This document shows positions 23,685-33,590 of a stretch of 64,000 nucleotides of DNA, piece after piece (within the stretch, counting starts at the first letter, position 1; each line of letters begins with the position of its first letter). The notes under the pieces were generated by a model. It had not been told where the DNA came from and did not search any database. It saw only the letters and a list, made by a program, of their open reading frames with translations. The position numbers and the translations under genes were made by a program. Origin of the DNA: Quillaja saponaria (taxonomy: Eukaryota > Streptophyta > Magnoliopsida > Fabales > Quillajaceae); contig CM055605.1 of assembly GCA_029379385.1 (NCBI GenBank), positions 6,173,001 to 6,237,000 on the forward strand, written 5' to 3'.

Positions 23685-26600
23685 TGCAAGCTTTACAAGA
23701 CATAGCTAAGACCCTTGGGAAGAAGGACTGGAACTTCAGCATTGATCCATGCAGTAAACAACCTCCTTGGTTTTTCATTAATGCTTCAAAAGGACACGAG
23801 AATGATGTCACATGTAATTGCACTTTTGCCAATTCTACTGTATGCCATGTTGTTAGCATGTAAGTCTCTCCCTCCCTCCCCCTCCTTCCCTCTCTCTGGA
23901 TTTATGGGTCATAAGAAAGACCCAGGCCAATATGAAAAATCACAAAAGAAAAGTTTTGGATTAAAGAAAAAAATATATTTTTTTCTCATTTAAAATTTGA
24001 AGTGAACTAGCTTTTTGTATTTTGTTATTGTACTTTGATGAAATGAACCTATGATCTAATTATCATAGATAGTTTTTTTCCTCTAAATAAATTTTCTTTT
24101 AAAAGACATAATATAATTTCACTATTAATTAGGTTAATATTGATTAAAAATAACTAGAGTTAGTACTTTACAAAGTGTTTTTTTTTAAATAAATTAATTA
24201 TGTAGCTATTTTGTTTTTCATTCTTAGCTTATAAGGTGCACAATGAGAGATAACTCTCTATTATTATTATCAATCTCTCATCATATGAATGTCAAATTGA
24301 ATCTCAGATTCTTGATATAAAACATTAAAATTTTACCAATTGAATTATCAGCCACCTTCACCTTCAATTACTTGTGTGATTCACTTGACCCAAGCCCAAT
24401 TTGGTTTGGGCCTGAACGTGTCCATTCTCTAATTTCTAGCTTCAAATCGAACTCCATTTTTCTTTTTACTCTTTTGCCTAATTTTCCTGGTTTTGTACAT
24501 ACCATAACAGATTACTCAAAGCGCAGAGGCTTCCCGGCACTGTTCCACCGGAGTCGGAGTTGGTCAGGTTGCCTTACGTCCAAGTAATGTAAGTACTTCC
24601 TTTCCTTCTTGCACATACACCCACTTCCTTTCTCTTATTCTATCACACATTTCTTTGATTTCCTCTCTCTGATAGAGACCTCACCCGCAACTACCTTAAC
24701 GGTACAATCCCTCCTGAATGGGGCTCCATGAAACTTGTCAGCATGTACTCTCTCTCACTCACTATCTCATATATTATGGTTTTTGAATGCTTCTGGACAT
24801 TGTTCTTTCACTTTTTATGGGTATTAACGAATGGGTGTTATTGTAGTCTCATTGCTTCATGGAATTCGATTCTAACATGTGGTTGTTATGCTAGTTCACT
24901 TCTTGGGAACCGAGTATCAGGGTCAATCCCCAAAGAGCTAGCAAATATTACCACCCTCAAGAGTTTGTGAGTTTCAGATTACCCATTTTTTTCTTTTTGT
25001 TCCTGGAATTTCATTTTCTAAAGATGCCTTTTTAATGCGTAGGTCTATCGAGTACAATCAGTTTTCTGGAAATCTTCCACCAAAGCTTGGGAATCTTCCC
25101 CAGATTGAAAGAATGTAAGCCCTTTATTATGTTTAGTTTGTACTTCGTACTTTGTCTTACAGCAGATAGGAGTATAATTCTGTGAGGCTTTTGTTTTGTT
25201 TTTCTAATTATATCTTCTGTAAAATGATTTTGAATCTTAGTTTTCATTGGCTGAATAGTTAGTTTCTATGCGTAGATTTATATTTTTCTTGTTATTAATG
25301 TAGGCTTATGTCCTCAAACAATTTTACTGGGGAGATACCTGCAACATTTGCCAAGTTTACTACATTAAAGGACTTGTAAGCTTATATACTTCCTTCTAAC
25401 TGTTTTTTTAAGGTTATTGGTCTCTCAAATTCATGGTAACTTTCCTTCCCCTTTGTCTGCAATGCAGTCGAATAGCTGACAATCACTTCTCTGGATCAAT
25501 ACCTGACTTTATCCAGAACTGGACGAATCTTGAAAAACTGTGATACCTTTATTATTTTTGATCGTTCAATTGTGTATCATGCATCATCTCTTATTCCAAT
25601 CAAAAATTTGTAACAGAGTTATCCAAGCAAGTGGTTTGAGTGGGCCAATTCCTACTGGAATTTCTTTTTTGGCAAAAGTAAATGACTTGTAAGTGTGGTG
25701 TTCTAATTTTTAGCTACCATTTCAAATGATATTTCTCTTTTGTTGTCTTTTGTCAACTTTAAAATATGATATGCAGGAGAATCAGTGACTTGAATGGAAC
25801 TGATATGACTTTTCCACTAATCAATAGTATGACAAAGTTGAAGACACTGTGAGTTATATTTTTCTTTGTATCTTCTTAGCCAAGTCAGTTAATGCTTGTA
25901 ATTATTATTAAGGATTCAGACATGTTATTATTGAGTTAATGCCTTATTAGGAAACAATTCTAAGGAAACAATGCAGTCAAACTTTCTTCCCATGCAAACA
26001 GCAAACCTATTTACTATTTGATTGTGTCTCAGGATATTGAGGAGTTGCAATATAATTGGACCCCTTCCTGAATATCTTGGAAACTTAACAAATCTGTCAA
26101 CCTTGTAAGTGCTAATATTTCGTTTCCAACTTTATTGTTGCTGTTGCCAGTAAGTCCAACATTTCCTTTTTAAATTGTTTTTAACTAATATATTAGAATC
26201 TTTGGAGGATAAAATTTTGCATTGTATAGCACTAGTTTATTTTGGTGGATGTACTTTCTATTAGGCTACGTTAGCAGAACTAACTGCAGGAACTTGCGAA
26301 CTATATATATTTTTTCATGCATGCCTGTTAACTTGTTTATGTTCCAATAAAAAATATACAGAGTTTGTAGTCTCAAAGCCAGAACATCTGTATGTTTTTA
26401 CAGACAGGGGAAGTCTATATTGCACTTTTTCAGCCCTCATTCCTCGGAAAGACATCTTAAAAATGTGGATAAATAAAGAAATGATGTTTTCATTACAAGT
26501 ATGTTGGAATATTTGTGTTGAATTGAAGGACTAAAATTCTTAGTCAAGATGATGACCAGAAGCCACTTGAGGTGGAAGTTCAGATTCATTAATTGGGAGA

Positions 26601-26738
26601 TAACTCTTCCACTTGATTTTGAAAGAGCTTAATAGCTTATTATTGTTATCAAAATTGAATAAGAATATATGGAGACGTTGAGGCTTCAGAATGTATTCAT
26701 GGGGACCACTATGTTGATATATTCTTCTTTGAAGTTCT

Positions 26739-26765
26739 CCCCCCCCCCCCCCCCCCCCCCCCCCC
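26739..26765. repeat. C27 homopolymer in intron 11 of gene C
   Basis: Twenty-seven consecutive C. F, B and D have no expanded tract at the matching place (F reads TTTTCGCCCAATTTGGCC), so the expansion is specific to C. It forms a G27 run on the template strand. Confidence 0.9.
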
Positions 26766-27533
26766 TATTTGGCCTAAGGAAAGAAATAGCTTGAGAACTT
26801 TCATTATCGGCAATTTGATTTTTTCTTTTCTATGGTCTTTTGACACAAAGTTTCTGCATGCTTTCTTGTTGAAACAATATTTTATGAAAAAGCTTTTCTT
26901 TTTCTTTTTCCTTGTTATATCTTCTCTATTAAGCATTTATTTCCAAAATCATTAGGAACATAAATTCTTTCGCAGAGACATTAGCTTCAACAAACTTAGT
27001 GGAGGAATTCCAAGCAACTTTAGAAGCCTAAGAAAAGTGGAATACCAGTAAGCAATTATATATATTTTTGTTAATTTCTATCTGGTGGCTCCCCTACATT
27101 TCTAATTCTACCTCCCAATCTGTTGTTAAGGTTAGTCACTAACTTGGCCATATATATTGCATTTTACTCAGCTGAAAGTTTGTTTGGATTGGGATGGCTA
27201 TGCTGAATCTAACAAAATATTTGAAGGGAGAACTTAACCAGCTAACCTGTAGAATATATTGGCAAACTAGTATTGCTTAAGGAAGACCAAGCAACGTTTT
27301 TTTTTTTTTTTAATAGGAAAGAAAATATTATTGAGAAGGAGAGAAGTGCTTGTTACTTTTACAGGATCACAATGGAATGGGAGTATGTCACGTTAATGTT
27401 AAGATGCCTCCTGTATGAAGCAGCATCAAGAAGAGGTTGACAATAATATCTTAAACATTGGTAGATTTTGAATCCATTTATGGGGCTTGTTTGTGATTCT
27501 CAACTAAGATGCATCTTTGGAGGTTTTGGAGAT

Positions 27534-28245
27534 TGTTAGAGTATATTTAGTATTAAGTTATGTTGGGTGTTAAGTCCCACATTGTTTAGATAAGTAGGTC
27601 TTATGTATGTTCTTGGTGTAGTCTTAGAATCATCCAAGCTACTACTCTTTTCTTCCTCTTTATATATTTAAGGTTTTTTCTGTTGTTTAGAGTTTAGAGT
27701 TTTGAAGTTTTTTTTCTGAAGTTTATCTTTATATCTATGTTTTTTGGTTGTTTTTTCATTCAACACAACCCCCATTTTTCAAGATTGAAGAGTTTTCAAC
27801 ATTTTGTGCTCGTTATTACCAATTTCGGAGTTGCCTGCGCTTGTTTTCTAACCAGATAAGTTCTCGGAGGAAATTGTTGCTAATTGGCATTTTATGTTGG
27901 TTGTGAACCAACGATTCTCTTTTATGCACGTGTTGTTTGTGTCGTTCTCGTTCTTTTAGGCACGAAGTAAGTCGAGTGAAGTTTAATGTAATTTTTTGTT
28001 AGATTATTTTACGTGAGGGGAATGTTAAGAGTTTTTAATACTTGGAATGTATTCGTACAAGCTATAGCATTGCTTGAGAATGAGTGTTAAGAGTATATTT
28101 AGTATTAAGTTATGTTAGGTGTTAAATCCTACATTATTTAGATAAGTAGGTCTTATGTACGTTCTCTACTATAAATATAAGGTCTTGGTGTAGTCTTAGA
28201 TTCATCCAAGCTAATACTCTTTTCTTCCTCTTTGTATATTTAATA
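27534..28245 (+). mobile_element. TRIM (miniature LTR retrotransposon), internally deleted copy in gene C
   Basis: Two direct LTR-like ends (from 27534 and from 28085), both starting TGTTA(A/G)GAGTATATTTAGTATT, flanked by the 5-bp target duplication GAGAT (27529-27533 and 28246-28250). Compared with the copy in F it lacks the primer-binding site and adjoining internal sequence, as the 5' LTR runs straight into TTAAGGTTTTTTCTG. No coding capacity. It lies in the intron between exons 12 and 14. The same site and duplication are used in F, so it inserted before C and F separated. Confidence 0.8.
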
Positions 28246-29289
28246 GAGATCACTTGCATTGTTTATATAATTTCATAATTCACCTGCTAAAATGATACAG
28301 ACTTCTAATTCAACTCTTCTATAGTTTGGTGGACATTTGCATATGAGAAGCTTTACTGGACCATATTTAATCTCACAAGGATGTTAATTCTGAAGGATAA
28401 TATTCGCTATGCTTAGAAATTGGGAGCATTACTCCTAGTACTTGTTAAGAAAATAAGTTTGCTCATGGAGTTTGGTTGAGATTTTATCTGTGGAAACTAC
28501 GGTAAACAAACAAGAAAGGAAAACAAAACAGATTTGCTTGGAAGATGGAATCAATCTTATACTAGTTCTTATTGTCAGAGATCATATCTATTCATAGGGT
28601 GTCACCTGACAGCTTAATCTTTTAGGTGGAATAGGTCTTCATGACCAATAGATTAGGACCTATTCCAAAAATAATTAAATTTCAGAGTTAAGGTAAGAGA
28701 ATGCTTGTGCTGTTGTGCATGATCCACATTCCACGCTAACAAGCCCAATGGACTTGCACGTGTGTGGACGTGTAAGAGATCATAACTATTCATGGGGTCT
28801 CATCTTAAGCTTTTAGGTTGAATGGTTCTTTGACATTGTCATATAACGAATAATTATGCTTTTTATAAAATCATCCTGGTCATTTGAGAAATTTTTAAGA
28901 CTGGCTCACATTTTGCGCCTTGTTTATAGGGATCTTTCGTATAGCATTGGAGCACAATATTGTCAATTGCAGAGTGTGTAAGAGTGCTTCAAATTATATT
29001 AATGTTTTTTTTTCCATTTTCAGAGGCTAGATGAACTCTTAACTTTGTGTTACATGTGTAGGAATTTGTTTGCTAACTCTTTGAAGGCTAATAACTCGTA
29101 AGTTTATAGTTATTCTTTCATATTTTGTTTCATAGTTTTTTTATACTTTTGTCTGTGCATTTGAGTTACAATGCTGTTGGTAATTGATACTGACTTTTTC
29201 TGCAACCTCCATTATCCTCTCAGTGGAATAGTTTCATGTTTGAGGAGCATCGTCCACTGTCCTAAAAGTAAGTACATTATATTATTGTG

Positions 29290-30010
29290 CAGACTTTTCC
29301 TATGTTTGTTAGTTCCTTGGAGGATGGTACCGTATATATTATTGAGGGTTGGCAAGTAATGGATTAGTAGTATAAAGAGGGAGATGAAAATTGCCCTCTT
29401 ATAGCCGTATGTGTAGTTCCACTTACCACCTAAGTGGATGATGGATAAATGTTTTGGTGTTATGGTCAATGGGTCCTAAGCAAGTATCTAGTAATGATCA
29501 TAGTTATATATATATATATATATAGTTTGCACTTAATTTAGGAATTTAGGAGAAATTTGTAAAATAGTTGTAATGTTTCTCTTTTTGGTCCAAACTTGAT
29601 GTGATGTCTATGTAATAATATCTATCTTGTCAATTAATGAAATAGGAGACCATGTCTCTTCATAAATCTTTAATTGTCCATTTAATAAGACCAACTAAGT
29701 AGAATTTTCTAGGAAAAACCAAGAGTCTAATTCGACTAGGTAAATAAAGAAGATAATTATCAATATAGGACAAATGAAATAAATGGTAGAAAATAAGGTA
29801 GGAAGAATTGGTTGAAAGGCCTAATACTAATCGAACATAAGAGAATAAAAAGAAAAGAAAAATTTAGGTGGAAAAATGATCTAAGGCGATTCAAGTATTT
29901 AAGGTATAAAAAGAAAGTTCTAGTCCCTTGAATAATTAAGGAGTAATTACTAATTAATTTAAGCATTAAAATATTAATTAGCTTAAGTATAAGATTAGTA
30001 AAGTAAGGTG
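29290..30010. other. C-specific insertion or replacement in intron 16
   Basis: The intron starts like F (GTAAGTACA.TAT) and ends like B/D (TTACCACTTGTAATGTGTTTGCC), but the ~720 bp between has no counterpart in B, D or F. It contains a TA dinucleotide tract near 29507-29524. It may be a transposon piece. I see no termini, target duplication or coding sequence that would name it. Confidence 0.5.
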
Positions 30011-31007
30011 TCACAGCCTTACCACTTGTAATGTGTTTGCCATTGAAATGAGTAGTTTAAGAATTCTCTTCCAATATTCTTTTCCTCTTTATATGTGTTT
30101 GTATGCAAGCCTTTCACATTTCCAAGATAGTGGAATCAGAGTATTGTTGTGCTCATCATACGTTTCCAACACTTTCTTCCCCCAACTCAAGTCTCAAAAC
30201 TAAAAGAAAATGAAAAAAAGGAGATAGGAAAAAAAAATGATACCATAAAACAAGTATTTTTAAGAAAGATTATTTTTTAGTCAATTTCGTATTTGTTTGA
30301 CTTCAAATTTAATACCACAATTCCTTTTTGCTGCATTTCTTGCAGCTTGGTACTCTGCTCGTGTAAATTGTGGTGGCAGAGATGTAACTGTTAATGGAAG
30401 TAAAACATTTGACGGAGATACAGATCCTGCAGGACCAGCAAAGTTTTTCCAAAGCAGTACAAACTGGGCATTTAGCAGCACTGGTCATTCAATTGATGAT
30501 GACCACCCCTCAGACTCATACATCTGGACAAATTCTTCTAGACTCCCTATAACCAATTCCAAACTCTACATGAATGCACGCATTTCTCCCATTTCTCTGA
30601 CTTATTATGGGTTTTGCCTGGGAAATGGAATCTACATGGTGAACCTACATTTTGCAGAGATAATGTTTACTAATGATAAAACATACAGTAGCCTGGGACG
30701 GCGTGTTTTTGATATCTATATCCAGGTATTCAGTTGCATAAGTTTTCAGCTTTTGTCTACTAATTAACTAGAGGTTTTGATATCCAGTATATTGAGCATA
30801 TCTTATAATATTTTTTGATTCAATTGTCTAACACTAACGTCCACTATCCATCTAAATAAATGCTACTATATTGTTGACTCATGTCTGGACTTGATTTTTG
30901 AATTTTTTCACTATCATGAAACATTAAGTAATTGGACTGAGATGCTGCAGCGAAAACGGGAACTGGTGGATTTTAATATTGCATATGAAGTTGGAGGAAG
31001 TTGGAGG

Positions 31008-31192
31008 GGAGAGGGCGAGCCTTGGCGCAACGCTAAAGTTGTTCCTTTAGTGACTTGTAGGTCACGGGTTCGAGGCGTGGAAACAGCCTCTTTGCAGAAA
31101 TGTAAGAGAAAGGCTGCGTACATGTGCGCCCACCCTCCCCCTACCCCCGCAATAGCCGGGGAGCACTTTGTGCACCGGGTGAGCTCTTTTTT
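31008..31192 (+). mobile_element. Au-type SINE inserted in malectin exon 18 of gene C
   Basis: About 185 bp with the diagnostic Au SINE phrases GGGCGAGCCTTGGCGCAACG, TTGTAGGTCACGGGTTCGAG, GGAAACAGCCTCTTTGCAG, AAGGCTGCGTACA and TTTGTGCACCGGG, ending in a T-rich tail. The RNA polymerase III box B reads GGTTCGAGGC (31067-31076). It is flanked by a 15-bp target duplication, ATATGAAGTTGGAGG (30983-30997) and ATATGAAGCTGGAGG (31193-31207), with an extra 10-bp repeat AAGTTGGAGG next to the first. The net insertion is 210 bp and, read in the gene's frame, contains no stop. Sense orientation relative to the gene. Confidence 0.93.
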
Positions 31193-33590
31193 ATATGAAG
31201 CTGGAGGGGTTGGTAAAGAAGTCATAAAAAGATTCACTGCTGTTGTGACCAATAATACCTTGGAGATTCGTTTGTATTGGGCTGGAAAAGGGACGACGAG
31301 TATCCCAGACGAAGGAGTTTATGGTCCTCTAATATCAGCCATTTCTGTAGATTCCGGTATGTTATATTCCTTTATCCTTTAATATTCTTCTATCAACTAC
31401 TCTATAGAAGTCATCTAATGCTTCAATCTCCTCTGTGCCAACTATGCTACAGACTTTATACTCCCATCAGAAGGTGGACATAGTACATCTGCAGGTGCCG
31501 TGGTTGCAATTGTGGCCGCAGGAGCATTTGTTTTCATCCTTTTTATGGTTATACTTTGGTGAAGAGGCTGTCTAGGAAGGAAAAGTGCTTTAGAAAGAGG
31601 TAATACTGCTGTCGTGATTAGCAACTTTTTCTGCTGCTCGGAATAATCTGCATGCTTGTAGCCTGAAATTGGAGGGGGATGCTATATTCTTTGGCTTCTG
31701 ACAAAGACATTTACTACATTTGGATGCTGGAACCAGTTAGCCTATTGAATTTTGGGCGGTTGGGGTAAAAAATACGAAATTGTTTCGAAGGTATAGACAT
31801 GATTCTTCTCAATGTACAATATATCTCATTTTAATTTGCTTCTCCGGCAGAGCTAAAAGGTTTAGACCTGCAACCTGGTTCGTTTACTTTACAGCAAATT
31901 AAAGCAGCCACAAATAACTTTGATGTTGCCAGTAAAATTGGAGAATGGAGGATTTGGTCCTGTTTACAAGGTACTATTTACAACAAATATTAATTTTCGT
32001 TTTACTGTAATTGATCAGTTGTTTGTAGCTGTCTGTTGCTAAATGCTTTTTATTTGTGATCTAAAAACACAAAACATTACTTTATGTGATGCAGGGATTT
32101 TTTTCGGATGGCACCATAATAGCAGTTAAGCAACTTTCTGCCAAATCAAAACAAGGAAATCGTGAGTTCATAAATGAGATAGGCATGATTTCTGCTCTGC
32201 AACACCCTCATCTTTTTAAGCTTTATGGATGTTGTGTTGAGGGAGATCAGTTGTTACTTGTATATGAGTACATGCAAAATAACAGCCTTGCTCACGCTTT
32301 ATTTGGTAAGTCTTTAGCTTTTATGATCAATTTGGGTTTGTACTTCTTTTTTTGTTGTAAAGTCTTTCACTCACCATATCTATACGTATCTGCATGTTAC
32401 TGTTTTCTTCTACATATTAAGGCCCAGAAGTAAGCCAATTAAAACTGGATTGGCCAACAAGGTACAAGATCTGTGTTGGTATAGCAAGAGGTTTGGCTTA
32501 TCTCCATGAAGAATCAAGATTGAAGATAGTTCACAGGGACATCAAGGCAACTAATGTATTGCTGGATGAAGATCTTAACCCTAAGATATCTGATTTTGGT
32601 TTGGCCAAGCTTGATGAAGAGGATAATACCCACATAAGCACCCGAATTGCTGGGACTTAGTGAGTTACTTAATTTCAATTTCTTTCTCTGTGGATGGTTT
32701 TTTCTCTAATTTTTGTGATGGATTACCTGTTGTTTTGAATCATAATCTGTTAATTGATCAGGCAAAGTAAACTAATATCTTAACATCTTAGTAGAACACC
32801 TACGGCTTCATTTAGTTATTATGTGCAACAAAAATATAAACAAAAGCACTGTCATTGCTCTATGCATCTGCCACGCTTGTAATACATGAATATTCCATTA
32901 TGCAGTGGATATATGGCACCGGAATATGCAATGCATGGTTACTTGACCGAGAAAGCAGATGTCTATAGTTTTGGAATTGTTGCCTTGGAAATTGTTAGTG
33001 GGAGGAGCAACACCACTCACCGATCGAAGAAGAAAGCTTCTATCTTCTTGATTGGGTAATTAATATTCTCATCCTCTCTCGAATTTATGTTATTCTATCT
33101 GGGCTGAATTTCTTGTTGCTTAAAACTAGATTGCAGAAGTATCTTCTATACTGTATTTCCTATATATAAACAAAACTTTCTGCACTTGCAACTCTGCGTT
33201 TAGGCACATCTTCTGAAAGAGAAAGGAAGTACATTAGAGCTAATTGATCCAAGGTTGGGTTCAGATCTGAACAAAGAGGAGGCAATGGTAATGATCAATG
33301 TGGCTCTCCTATGTGCTAATGTCGCTCCAGCTGTTCGGCCAACCATGTCTTCAGTTGTAAGCATGCTTGAAGGAAACTCAGTCTTTCAAGAGGTGGTTTT
33401 GGATACAAGTGAGCTGATGGATGAGAAGAAACTGGAAGCAATGCGAAAGTATTACCTACAGAAAGAAGGAAACGGTAACAATGAGACTCAAAGTTTGACA
33501 ATAGACGGGCCATGGACCGGTTCATCTACATCTGCTCAGGATCACTATCCAATCAACCTGGGTTCTGATTATTGGGAGAAAAGAGTTTAG

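Larger units (their letters stand above)
23685..33590 (+). pseudogene. Gene C: heavily damaged LRR-malectin receptor-like kinase, no signal-peptide exon
   Basis: Sister of F. Exons, numbered as in B: 2 23685-23859; 3 24511-24588; 4 24676-24744; 5 24895-24966; 6 25043-25114; 7 25304-25375; 8 25468-25539; 9 25617-25688; 10 25777-25848; 11 26033-26104; 12 26976-27047; 14 28930-28977; 15 29062-29097; 16 29224-29267; 17 30346-30725; 18 30951-31356; 19 31453-31599; 20 31851-31970; 21 32095-32305; 22 32422-32659; 23 32906-33055; 24 33204-33590. Lesions: exon 1 deleted; exon 13 deleted (frame kept); exon 18 enlarged by 210 bp with a SINE, frame kept; TGG to TGA at 31560-31562 just after the TM segment; extra T at 31946 in the Gly-rich loop codons; one base lost near 33029 in exon 23. 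An in-frame ATG at 23657 reads into exon 2 without splicing but gives no clear signal peptide. A full receptor is excluded. Confidence 0.9.
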
